DNA from: Ignavibacteria bacterium
GTDB lineage: Bacteria > Bacteroidota > Ignavibacteria > Tepidaquicellales > Tepidaquicellaceae
NCBI GenBank assembly: GCA_016704345.1
Contig: JADJAH010000037.1
Coordinates: forward strand, 1 to 64,000
Length of the DNA: 64,000 bases
Reading direction: 5' to 3'
Positions 56,625 to 64,000 of this stretch are shown here, piece by piece (the first letter of the stretch is position 1; the number at the start of each line of letters is the position of its first letter). The notes beneath the pieces are model-generated. The model searched no databases. It had not been told where the DNA came from and was given only the letters and a program-made list of their open reading frames with translations. The position numbers were made by a program, and so were the translations under genes.

Positions 56625-56869
56625 TAAGACTAGTTCTGTATTCAAAGCCAAAGTGTCATCTCTGTGATGTGATGAAAGAGGAGCTTATGAAGTTTAAGAG
56701 TAATTATGAAATAGATGTTTCTGAAATTAGTATAGAGAATGATGAAGAATTGTCAGGCAAATATGGCGAAAAGATACCTGTTTTAATGTATGATGGAAGA
56801 ATGATCTTCAAATACAGATTGGATAAAGTCAAGTTTGAGAGATTTTGTAAATCGCTTCAGGATAAATGA
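56621..56869 (+). CDS. Glutaredoxin-like thiol protein (DUF836 type)
   Basis: The 82-aa protein has a thioredoxin-fold opening LVLYSKPKCHLCDVMKEEL with a CxxC pair (CHLC) at about residues 12-15, the cis-Pro segment KIPVLMYDGRM and nothing else. It fits the small glutaredoxin-like DUF836 family. The start is TTG 56621, overlapping the lgt stop by 4 bases. Confidence 0.83.
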   Translation: MIRLVLYSKPKCHLCDVMKEELMKFKSNYEIDVSEISIENDEELSGKYGEKIPVLMYDGRMIFKYRLDKVKFERFCKSLQDK

Positions 56870-56927
56870 AATCCTTGTTATTATATAGCTCCTTCGTTAT
56901 TTTTGCAGTTTAAAATATCCGAGTAAA

Positions 56928-57086
56928 ATGAAGCGAACATATCAACCAAGCAACCGTAAGCGTAAAAATAAGCACGGTTTCAGAGAGCGAATGGCCACAA
57001 AAAATGGCAGAAAAGTTCTTGCAAGAAGAAGAGCCAAGGGAAGAAAGAGACTTACGGTAAGTGATGAGTTTACAAGACACCCGTGA
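56928..57086 (+). CDS. rpmH: 50S ribosomal protein L34
   Basis: The 52-aa protein begins MKRTYQPSNRKRKNKHGFR and contains RMATKNGRKVLARRRAKGRK, the universal bL34 signature of a small basic 50S protein. It ends with the extension RLTVSDEFTRHP typical of Bacteroidota. It lies directly before rnpA, as in most bacteria. dnaA, its usual partner on the other side, is absent from this window. Confidence 0.97.
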   Translation: MKRTYQPSNRKRKNKHGFRERMATKNGRKVLARRRAKGRKRLTVSDEFTRHP

Positions 57087-57098
57087 CAGTAAATTGAA

Positions 57099-57560
57099 TT
57101 GTTAGACAATTCAGAAAGCAAAAATAAACTGCGTAAAAGTGAAGCCCTTACAAAGCACGAGATTCTGAGAGGGCATGACGTATTTCAGAAGATAATGAGA
57201 AAGCCGGTTGTTTATTACGGCAAGTATCTCAAGGCATTTACTGACGTAAAGAAAATCAGTCAGAGAGATTATTCAAAAAGCCCGCTGTTTACTTCAAGAG
57301 TAAAAGTGGGCTTTATCATTGCAAAAAAGAAAGTTCGCAAAGCTGTAAACAGAAACAGGATAAAAAGATTGATGAAAGAGGATTACCGAAAGTCTGATTT
57401 TCGAGAAGTCACTGATACAGTAGAAGCTTCATTAATACTTTCACTTACTGATGACGGTTACGAGTTATTCAAGAATAACCCAAAAACACGTTCTGGAATT
57501 TTTGCTGATGATCTGAAATTAATCTCAGATAAATTGAAAAATTCTGCAAATCATAAATGA
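57099..57560 (+). CDS. rnpA: Ribonuclease P protein component
   Basis: The 153-aa basic protein is the protein subunit of RNase P, which matures tRNA 5' ends. The RNR motif lies in KVRKAVNRNRIKRLMKEDYR, with VGFIIAKKK before it. The start is TTG 57099, 12 bases after rpmH. The N-terminal ~35 residues (ESKNKLRKSEALTKHEIL) are a little longer than in E. coli. It overlaps yidD by 4 bases. Confidence 0.96.
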   Translation: MLDNSESKNKLRKSEALTKHEILRGHDVFQKIMRKPVVYYGKYLKAFTDVKKISQRDYSKSPLFTSRVKVGFIIAKKKVRKAVNRNRIKRLMKEDYRKSDFREVTDTVEASLILSLTDDGYELFKNNPKTRSGIFADDLKLISDKLKNSANHK

Positions 57561-57814
57561 GTACTCTGGCAATTTTTTTCATAAAGATCTATAAGAAATT
57601 TCTATCGCCGCTCTTTGCATCTTCCTGCAGGTTTTATCCTACTTGCTCAGAGTATGCTATAGAGGCAATTGAAACACACGGATTTATTCACGGCTTATGG
57701 CTGTCATTCCGAAGGATACTTCGATGCAATCCTTACTGCAAGTGCGGATATGATCCTGTACCACCAAAAGAATTCATGGTTATTTCAAAAATCACAAAAA
57801 CAAAGGTCGGTTAA
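57557..57814 (+). CDS. yidD: Membrane protein insertion efficiency factor YidD
   Basis: The 85-aa protein has the family pattern KIYKKFLSPLFASSCRFYPTCSEYAIEAI (partly quoted as CRFYPTCSEYA), GFIHGLWLSFRRILRCNPYCKCGYDPVP (partly quoted as RILRCNPYCKCGYDPVP). It aids YidC-dependent insertion. It overlaps rnpA by 4 bases and yidC follows after 6 bases. Confidence 0.96.
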   Translation: MSTLAIFFIKIYKKFLSPLFASSCRFYPTCSEYAIEAIETHGFIHGLWLSFRRILRCNPYCKCGYDPVPPKEFMVISKITKTKVG

Positions 57815-57820
57815 TTTTCA

Positions 57821-59653
57821 ATGGATAAAAGGTCACTGCTTGGTTTCGTACTGATAGGAATTGTATTAATGATCTGGCTGTACTGGAACAGCTCCACTCA
57901 ACAGGATGCTGTGATGAAGTCTAAAAGGCAGGCGGATTCAATTGCGCAGCTTCAGAAGAGGGATTCAATAGTTACGCCTGTCCTGACTAAAGATACTACT
58001 GCAAAAGATACTACATCAGCAAAGAATAAATTGGTTGATTCACTGATGCTGAAATCCGGAGGCCTCTTTTATGCAAGGACTGCCGGAACTGAGAATGCTG
58101 CAAAAGAAAAAGTGATAATGCTTGAGAGCGACAAGATACAGATGGAGTTCACAAATTATGGCGGATGCATAAGGAAGTACACAATAAAAAATTATGATAC
58201 ATGGGATAAGAAACCGCTTCAACTTGTTGATTGGAAAAAAGGAAAAGAGCTAAGCTTGCTTTTCACTTCAAAAGAAGGAAAGCTAATAAACACCAAGGAT
58301 CTTGTGTTCGACGGCAATTATGCTGAATGGCAGAAAGTAGATCTTTCAAAGGACAGCACATTCAAACTAATTTATACCCTTCCTTTGGGTGCTGATTCTT
58401 CCGGCAAAATAATCATCACTTATACATTCTTCACAAACAGATATGAGTTTGATGTTGATTATGAGTTCGTGAATTCTTCGCTATTTGTGACCAACAACAA
58501 GTATCAGGTTATCTGGGAGTCATCACTTAATATGACTGAATTCAGAAGCGATCAGGAAGTCACGTACGAAGAGGCATTCGCTCACATGGGTGGCGAGCTT
58601 GAAACACTTGATGCTGCAAATTTTGACGAAGAATACAAAGGCGATTTTAATGGCAATACTGATTATGTAAGTCTTAGAACAAAATATTTTGGACTCTATC
58701 TCATTCCAAAAGACAAAAAGGGTGACGGTGCATATCTTTCCGGTTATAGGGAAAAACTTCCCGATAACGGACAGAGAGAGAATTATTCAATCGGTGTTAA
58801 GATGGATATTAAGAATGATAAGACAGACAAGTCTTCGTTTCTTGTTCTTATTACTCCGCTCGATTACAATATTCTGAAAGATTATGAAAAGGATCTGGAG
58901 AAGACAATGAGATTCTCTTTGGATTTTATTGTCAGACCTATAGCACAGTTCATAATCTTGCCGGTTTTTAAATTTCTTCACAGTTTTATTCCAAGCTGGG
59001 GTTTGGTGATTATATTGTTTGCACTAATCATGAAGATTGTGCTGACTCCTCTGACAAAATCACAGACAAATTCGATGAAGAAAATGTCTGAACTGAATCC
59101 AAAGATCAAGGTGATCAGGGAGAAGTACAAAGATGATCCGGTGAAAGCGAATGAGCAGATCATGAAGCTTTACAAGGAAGAGAAGATAAATCCGGCGGGT
59201 GGTTGCTTGCCAATGCTCCTTCAGCTTCCGATTCTATACGCCCTGTTCGGCGTATTCAACTCTACTGTTGAGCTTCGCAATGCTAGTTTTTTGTGGATAA
59301 AAGACCTTGCGTCACCTGATGTAATATTTAATCTTCCTTTCAAGATTCCGATTTTCGGAATTGATCAGATCTCCGGACTTGCTTTGCTCTTAGGTGTCAC
59401 TATGTTCCTTCAGCAGAAGATGACTATGACAGACCCGCAACAGAAAGCACTTGTATATATTATGCCTGTAATGCTTACTTTGTTATTCTTCAGTTTTCCT
59501 GCAGGTTTGAATCTGTATTACCTGATGTTCAACGTCTTTACTATTGCAGATCAGTATTGGAAAAAGCTCAAGACTCCGCCGAAGGAAGAATCAACTGATG
59601 CCAAAACAAATGTTCCGGCTCTAAGTTCAAAGAAACCTAACAAAGGGAAATAG
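57821..59653 (+). CDS. yidC: Membrane protein insertase YidC
   Basis: The 610-aa protein is the long Gram-negative form. It has an N-terminal membrane helix (LGFVLIGIVLMIWLYWN), a large periplasmic beta-supersandwich (about 90-360) and the five-helix 60KD_IMP core (SWGLVIILFALIMKIVLTPLT, then NPAGGCLPMLLQLPILYALF and SFPAGLNLYYLMFN). It inserts membrane proteins with or without SecYEG. It ends in a basic tail (KKPNKGK), and GT9 follows 12 bases later. Confidence 0.97.
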   Translation: MDKRSLLGFVLIGIVLMIWLYWNSSTQQDAVMKSKRQADSIAQLQKRDSIVTPVLTKDTTAKDTTSAKNKLVDSLMLKSGGLFYARTAGTENAAKEKVIMLESDKIQMEFTNYGGCIRKYTIKNYDTWDKKPLQLVDWKKGKELSLLFTSKEGKLINTKDLVFDGNYAEWQKVDLSKDSTFKLIYTLPLGADSSGKIIITYTFFTNRYEFDVDYEFVNSSLFVTNNKYQVIWESSLNMTEFRSDQEVTYEEAFAHMGGELETLDAANFDEEYKGDFNGNTDYVSLRTKYFGLYLIPKDKKGDGAYLSGYREKLPDNGQRENYSIGVKMDIKNDKTDKSSFLVLITPLDYNILKDYEKDLEKTMRFSLDFIVRPIAQFIILPVFKFLHSFIPSWGLVIILFALIMKIVLTPLTKSQTNSMKKMSELNPKIKVIREKYKDDPVKANEQIMKLYKEEKINPAGGCLPMLLQLPILYALFGVFNSTVELRNASFLWIKDLASPDVIFNLPFKIPIFGIDQISGLALLLGVTMFLQQKMTMTDPQQKALVYIMPVMLTLLFFSFPAGLNLYYLMFNVFTIADQYWKKLKTPPKEESTDAKTNVPALSSKKPNKGK

Positions 59654-59665
59654 AAGAAGAGGCAA

Positions 59666-60682
59666 TTGCCTATGAACAAGTTGTCCCCGGAAAGAATTGC
59701 TGTAGTTCAGATCGGCAAACTTGGCGATATGATTCTTACTACTCCCCTTTTCAGGAAGTTGAAAAGCATTTTCCCGAATGCACAACTCAGTATTCTCGCG
59801 TCTCAAAACAATTCAATTATTGCTGAGAATGATCAATACGTTGATCAAGTTTATACTTACACCAAAAAGCCGCTGAAAGATCTTAAGCTGATTCTTTCTG
59901 ATCTAAATAAGAGCAGTATATGGATCGATACAAAGCCTGAGAAATCAGATACGTCAGGTTTATTTCTCAAGATCTTCAGACCAACTTTGTCTCTCGGTTA
60001 CAATCATAACGACAATCAGTTTGATGTAGACCTGACTCAACTCAAATCAAGCGAGCATGCGGTAGATATTAATTTGGCGCCTGTCAATTATTTTGGTAAA
60101 GATGTAACCGAAGATGACCGAAGACCGGAATTGTTAGTAAAAGAATTTGTCGAGCGGGATCAACCCGGTAAATTTAGGAATGACAAATCAGCAGTTCTTT
60201 TGGTCAATGTATCCGCAGGAAAAATTGGAAGACAAATTGAAGCAGGTACTTGGGTAGAAGTGATAACAGGCATAAAGAATGAGATCGAATTAAACGTAAT
60301 TACAATTTGTCATCCGGATGACAAAGCTATTGTAGAAAAGATCTACAAGATAACGGGAGCAATGCATTATGAAACAGGAAGTATTCTCGAAGCAGCTGCA
60401 GTAATAAATATCAGCGATTATGTAATCACACCCGACACATCAATAGTACACATTTGTTCAGCACTAAATAAGCCGGTAACAGCAATCTATCCGAATGTTG
60501 ACTGGAATTTCAGGAGATTTGCTCCTTTATCTAATTACAGTGAATCAGTTATTTCTGATTCGCCGGAAACTTTAAAAACAATAAAGCCGCAGAAAATTAT
60601 AAATGCTTTCATGCGGCTTTATTCAAATATAACCAGTGGAAATGCCGAGAGTCGAACTCGGGTCCGAAAAGAAGACCATTAG
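59666..60682 (+). CDS. GT9-family glycosyltransferase (heptosyltransferase-like)
   Basis: The 338-aa protein has the GT9 layout: an opening RIAVVQIGKLGDMILTTPLFRKLKSIFPNA (partly quoted as VVQIGKLGDMILTTPLFRKL), and a C-terminal half with ITPDTSIVHICSALNKPVTAIY, the nucleotide-sugar site. It probably adds a sugar to lipopolysaccharide core. The 3' end is unusual: the last 15 codons (46 bases, 60637-60682) are antisense to the 3' end of ssrA, and the ssrA terminator lies inside the coding region (60583-60620). No in-frame stop exists earlier. Confidence 0.85.
   Translation: MPMNKLSPERIAVVQIGKLGDMILTTPLFRKLKSIFPNAQLSILASQNNSIIAENDQYVDQVYTYTKKPLKDLKLILSDLNKSSIWIDTKPEKSDTSGLFLKIFRPTLSLGYNHNDNQFDVDLTQLKSSEHAVDINLAPVNYFGKDVTEDDRRPELLVKEFVERDQPGKFRNDKSAVLLVNVSAGKIGRQIEAGTWVEVITGIKNEIELNVITICHPDDKAIVEKIYKITGAMHYETGSILEAAAVINISDYVITPDTSIVHICSALNKPVTAIYPNVDWNFRRFAPLSNYSESVISDSPETLKTIKPQKIINAFMRLYSNITSGNAESRTRVRKEDH
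60583..60620 (-). terminator. ssrA: Terminator of ssrA inside the glycosyltransferase gene
   Basis: On the minus strand, AAAGCCGC (60620-60613) and GCGGCTTT (60590-60583) form an 8-bp perfect stem. A GAAA/TTTC pairing extends inside, and ATTGTTTTTAAAG follows. It starts 17 bases downstream of the tmRNA 3' end. Confidence 0.75.
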
Positions 60683-60999
60683 AACGTCTACATATATATC
60701 CGGGTCTTTAGATTTTCGAGGAACTCAGGAAGCCCGGCTTACCTTCATCCCGCTATTCTGATGTTTGTTTCGCCTTCACTACTCAGAAGCTCATTAGGGC
60801 TATCTTATCTGAATGATGCTTTCGAAACCCCGATAAGAGAGAATCCCGAAAGCAAGGTTGCTTATTTAATTAAGCAGCCATAGCGTAGTTATATTCTACG
60901 TTGTTGTTGTTTATTGTTTTTCTGCAGTTTTAAAGTGGTTGCAGCAACACTATATGCAGTTCCAACCATCTTTCAATCCGTCGAAACCGTTGCATTCCC
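60637..60999 (-). ncRNA. ssrA: Transfer-messenger RNA (tmRNA)
   Basis: The 363-base RNA rescues stalled ribosomes. Its 5' end GGGAATGC (minus strand from 60999) pairs with GCATTTCC ending at 60638, forming the tRNA-like acceptor stem, and the T-arm GTTCGA lies near 60655. The 5' half has the conserved AACGGTTTCGACGG stretch. The tag frame ends NNNNVEYNYAMAA and a TAA (60872-60870); the resume codon is not certain. The AMAA ending fits Chlorobi-type tags. CCA is not encoded. It lies on the opposite strand to the overlapping GT9 gene. Confidence 0.95.
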
Positions 61000-61040
61000 A
61001 AAATATTAAAGAACAATTGAACTTTGCTTAGAACGCTTGT

Positions 61041-61391
61041 TTAACCAGCCTTCACGTTTGAGCTAACAGTCTTTTGCACAGTTTTAGTTTCATCTTTTGT
61101 AATCACATGTTCAGTGATTTCAACTGTGTCAGTTGACTTGTCATTGTAAAGGATCCCGACCGGTATGATCAGACAATAACCCACAACAAGCAATATCGGG
61201 GCGACTACAGTAGGCATGAAACCGTCCACTGAATTAGCATCCATTAGAAAATATCCCACGATAATCACAATAATCCCAAGTCCAATAATTGAGTAATTCT
61301 TCGCAGTCATAGCAAAATGCAAATGACTTTGTTCAGACTTAAGTCTCTTAGTCTTTATTGAAGCAACACTTTTTTGCTTAGCTTTTGCCAT
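61041..61391 (-). CDS. DUF3098 membrane protein
   Basis: The 116-aa protein has two hydrophobic segments (about 33-50 and 62-82) with the DUF3098 motif FAMTAKNYSIIGLGIIVIIVGYFLM (partly quoted as KNYSIIGLGIIVIIVGYFLM). The N-terminal region is Lys-rich. Its function is unknown and the family is typical of Bacteroidota. It overlaps the upstream dipeptidase stop by 14 bases, so the pair is probably co-transcribed. Confidence 0.82.
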   Translation of the reverse strand: MAKAKQKSVASIKTKRLKSEQSHLHFAMTAKNYSIIGLGIIVIIVGYFLMDANSVDGFMPTVVAPILLVVGYCLIIPVGILYNDKSTDTVEITEHVITKDETKTVQKTVSSNVKAG

Positions 61392-62772
61392 TATTGTTTG
61401 CTTTTAATTTCGATAATTCGTCCAGGTAATATGCTGCAGTAAGGATACCCCTATGAAAGTTTTTCAAATTGAAATGTTCATCCGGTGAATGCGCATTCTC
61501 ATCCGGAAGACCAAAGCCCAGAAGAATTGTAGGTGCACCGAGTATTGTCTGAAACACATTTACAACAGGAATTGAGCCTCCTTCTCTTGTAAACAAAGGA
61601 TCTTTCCCAAATGCTTTCTTTATTGCTATAACAGCCGCGCCCATGGCAGGAGAATCCAATGGTGTCAACGCTCCCATACCACCGTGCAGATCCTTTACTT
61701 TAACTTTAACTGTCTTTGGCGCAATTTTATTTACATAATCAGTAAAGAGCTTCTCGATTTTTTTTGGATGCTGATTTGGAACAAGTCTCATCGAGATCTT
61801 TGCAGCTGCTTTTGATGGAAGTACTGTTTTAGCTCCTTCTCCCTGAAATCCACCCCAGATACCGTTGCAATCAAGCGTAGGCCTAGCAGAGACTCTCTCC
61901 AGCGTACTATAACCTTCTTCACCGAATACTTCATCAATCTCAAGGCCTTCTTTGTACTGAGCCTCGTTGAAAGGCAGTTTTGAATATTCTTCTCTTTCCT
62001 TTTCCGATAGATCGATCACATCGTCATAAAATCCATCAATAAGGATCTTTCCTTTGTCGTCTTTTAACTTCGTGATGATATGGGCTAGAGCATTTATAGG
62101 ATTATCCACTCCACCACCAAACGAGCCTGAATGCAGATCTCTGTTTGGTCCGGTTACTTCTACCTGCATATATGCAAGACCTCTTAAGCCATAACAAATG
62201 GAAGGAATTTCCTCTCCGAACATTGACGTGTCAGAAACAACGACATAATCACACTTAAGAAGATCTTTGTTTGATTCTATGAACTTATCAAGATTAACAC
62301 TACCAATTTCTTCTTCACCTTCAATAAGAAACTTTACATTAACCGGAAGTGAAGAATTATTTTTCATATGCGCTTCAATACTCTTCATATGAATGAAGAC
62401 TTGTCCTTTGTCATCAGTAGCGCCTCTGGCAAAAATATTACCGCCCCTTATCACGGGTTCGAAAGGTGGAGCTGTCCATAGTTCAACAGGATCAACGGGC
62501 TGAACGTCATAATGACCGTAAATTAGAATTGTAGGCTTGTCATCTCCGGCCTTTAGCCAGTCACCATACACAATAGGATGCAATTCAGTTTCATAGATCT
62601 TTACATTTTCCAATCCAATTTCATTCAATCTTTTTCCAACATATTCTGCGCAGTTTCTTAAATCATCTCTGTTTTCAGGATTGGTGCTTATAGAGGGAAT
62701 TCTCAAAAACTCTTTAAGCTCTTCTACATACCCATCAATGTTGCTGTTTATGTGTTCTATTATTTTTTCCAT
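61378..62772 (-). CDS. M20-family dipeptidase
   Basis: The 464-aa metallopeptidase has the di-zinc ligands of M20 enzymes: YGHYDVQPVDP, then GATDDKGQ, EGEEEIGSVN and DTSMFG, and the last His in SPDEHFNLKNFHRG. The dimerisation lid domain (about 190-350) is present. Length and the WTAPPFEPVIRGGNIFARG block fit the CNDP/PepV-like dipeptidases, which cut short peptides in the cytosol. It is followed by the DUF3098 gene and lies just downstream of the TPR gene. Confidence 0.9.
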   Translation of the reverse strand: MEKIIEHINSNIDGYVEELKEFLRIPSISTNPENRDDLRNCAEYVGKRLNEIGLENVKIYETELHPIVYGDWLKAGDDKPTILIYGHYDVQPVDPVELWTAPPFEPVIRGGNIFARGATDDKGQVFIHMKSIEAHMKNNSSLPVNVKFLIEGEEEIGSVNLDKFIESNKDLLKCDYVVVSDTSMFGEEIPSICYGLRGLAYMQVEVTGPNRDLHSGSFGGGVDNPINALAHIITKLKDDKGKILIDGFYDDVIDLSEKEREEYSKLPFNEAQYKEGLEIDEVFGEEGYSTLERVSARPTLDCNGIWGGFQGEGAKTVLPSKAAAKISMRLVPNQHPKKIEKLFTDYVNKIAPKTVKVKVKDLHGGMGALTPLDSPAMGAAVIAIKKAFGKDPLFTREGGSIPVVNVFQTILGAPTILLGFGLPDENAHSPDEHFNLKNFHRGILTAAYYLDELSKLKANNNGKS

Positions 62773-62808
62773 TTTAACAATTAAGGTTGCACATGTTATT
62801 CAAAAAAA

Positions 62809-64000
62809 TTACTTGGATTCAATCAGTTTCATGTCATCAATAGCGCTCTGATTTCCCGGATCAAATTCCAGTACTTTCTTATAGCTTGCTTTTGCCTCTT
62901 CAAATTTATCAAGCTGAACTTCAGATCTCGCCTTCCACAACCATGCTTGTACAAACGAATTGTCCAGTGAAATTGCAGTGTTGAATTCCTTTATTGCATC
63001 GTCATACTTCTGCAAAGAATAAAGTGAAAGCCCCTTATAAACGTACGCTGCAAGTTGCTGTGAGCCAAGACTGATTGCTTTATCAAAACTTACAATTGCT
63101 GCATCATAACTTTTTTCTCCAAACTGAATAATCCCCAAATGATAATATGAATTGTCATCAGTTGAATCATGTGCGATTGCTTCATCAATGTTTTTATACG
63201 CGTTTGTATAATCCTTCTTTCCTGCATAAATCTTTGCAAGCATTATATGGTCTTCAAAATCCACTATATCGGGATTAACCTTTGCAAAGTAATCAAGCGA
63301 CTTATCAAATTCTTCCTTATCGTGATAAACATATGCCATGTACTTATATGCCGAAGAAAGATCGGCATCAGGATTTTTCGCCACTATTTCATCGAGTTTT
63401 TTTAGTGCCTCGTCATATTTCTTCTGACCGTATAGAGTCTTAGCAATATATGTTTCACCTTCAATAGAACCGGGCTTCAGCTCAGCATATTTTGTAAATG
63501 CGTCAAGTGCATTTGGATAATTTTCATTGAAGTAGTAAAGCCTTCCAAGTTCCAGATATCCGTCAGCAAAATTTCTGTCAAACTCAATTGACTTCTTATA
63601 TGCATCCAAAGCATCATTATATTTCTTCTGTTTAAAATATACCTGGCCCAGTCCATACTGCGCTCCGGCGCTCTTCGGATTCAAGCTAAGAGCCTGTTTA
63701 TAATTGTCTAATGCAGGTGGATAGGCTCTCCTGTAATAGTATGCGTCACCAAGCCCAACATACACATTGGGATTTTTGTCTGAAATTGTTTTAGCAAAAG
63801 TAAGTGTTGTGATTGCGTCATCAACTTTTCCTGCCTTAGTATAATTCTCGGCCTGTTGAAACAGCACACTTAAATTTTCGGGTTCCTGTGTTAAGGCTTT
63901 TTTGTAATAGCTGTCTGCCTTCGTGTAATCTTTTTTTGAGCTGTAGAGATCACCCATAGTTCTAAGTGCTTCAATTCCTTCATCATCATCTTTCAAAGCC
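62809..64000 (-). CDS. TPR-repeat protein, cut by the window edge
   Basis: At least 395 residues of consecutive TPR units (for example PNVYVGLGDAYYYRRAYPPAL and AYVYKGLSLYSLQKYDDAIKE) run to a stop at 62809. The frame is still open at position 64000, so the N-terminus and any signal peptide lie outside. A start at 63996 (TTG) is in the ORF only because the window ends. The final residues DMKLIESK close a last repeat. Confidence 0.85.
   Translation of the reverse strand, partial: ALKDDDEGIEALRTMGDLYSSKKDYTKADSYYKKALTQEPENLSVLFQQAENYTKAGKVDDAITTLTFAKTISDKNPNVYVGLGDAYYYRRAYPPALDNYKQALSLNPKSAGAQYGLGQVYFKQKKYNDALDAYKKSIEFDRNFADGYLELGRLYYFNENYPNALDAFTKYAELKPGSIEGETYIAKTLYGQKKYDEALKKLDEIVAKNPDADLSSAYKYMAYVYHDKEEFDKSLDYFAKVNPDIVDFEDHIMLAKIYAGKKDYTNAYKNIDEAIAHDSTDDNSYYHLGIIQFGEKSYDAAIVSFDKAISLGSQQLAAYVYKGLSLYSLQKYDDAIKEFNTAISLDNSFVQAWLWKARSEVQLDKFEEAKASYKKVLEFDPGNQSAIDDMKLIESK

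Noticed and set aside
56928..57814. Replication origin next to rpmH-rnpA
   Set aside because: dnaA and DnaA-box clusters are not visible on either side, so there is no support for oriC here.
1..64000. tRNA or rRNA genes
   Set aside because: Apart from the tRNA-like part of ssrA I found no cloverleaf-type sequence or rRNA segment by reading; a tRNAscan run would be needed to be sure.

Overview
The window is about 64 kb of low-GC bacterial chromosome, apparently from the Bacteroidota/Chlorobi (FCB) group and most like an Ignavibacteria-type free-living heterotroph. This assignment is an inference. It rests on five proteins ending in type IX secretion (T9SS) C-terminal sorting domains (NYPNPFNPSTTI-type motifs), Bacteroidota-style promoters (TTG-N19/20-TAnnTTTG), a one-chain glycine dehydrogenase, small families such as DUF3098, DUF3467 and DUF2723, and a tmRNA tag ending in AMAA as in Chlorobi. 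Most of the content is housekeeping; the only clearly accessory part is the first ~3.6 kb.

Layout. 1-3596: decayed 21-bp minisatellite, a frameshifted hypothetical gene, and a RES/Xre toxin-antitoxin pair bracketed by two copies of a dispersed intergenic repeat, one interrupted by an 85-bp palindromic insert. 3597-10276 (+): secreted PNGase F-like protein, rpsU, hpt, ftsH, a CTP-dependent lipid kinase-like membrane protein, ychF. 10277-15469 (-): purM, lat, then the iron operon fur-feoA-feoB. 15710-17345 (+): sulfotransferase-like and class IV aminotransferase pair. 17352-21528 (-): dut-rsmI-corA, a proline-rich membrane protein, PNP-tatD. 21653-31962 (+): TPR protein, T9SS cargo, nuoI, CNNM/CorC-type protein, mlaE, pyrB-pyrC, parA, valS. 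31959-41420 (mixed): arginase, beta-propeller lipoprotein with a haem-like motif, T9SS cargo, degQ, recO, PfkB kinase, lptF/G. 41623-43849 (+): nuoK-nuoL. 43910-54028 (-): cytochrome c lipoprotein, outer-membrane barrels, rsmE, DUF2723 membrane protein, CADD-like diiron protein, gcvP. 54166-60682 (+): hisS, lgt, glutaredoxin-like, rpmH-rnpA-yidD-yidC, a GT9 glycosyltransferase. 60637-64000 (-): ssrA (tmRNA), DUF3098 protein, M20 dipeptidase, a TPR protein cut by the window edge.

Caution. At least eleven otherwise canonical genes are interrupted by small indels (about 18 events by eye), mostly in short homopolymers or dinucleotide runs, and several essential genes (valS, purM, nuoL) are hit. 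The simplest reading is draft-sequence error rather than gene decay or programmed frameshifting. These genes are given as single full-length entries with the break positions stated.

The most unusual items are: the toxin-antitoxin module bracketed by repeats with a nested palindromic element; a glycosyltransferase whose 3' end overlaps ssrA antisense and encloses the ssrA terminator; a PNGase F-like protein apparently missing one catalytic acid; a CADD-like putative para-aminobenzoate-synthesis protein; and a lipoprotein with a CX4CH motif.
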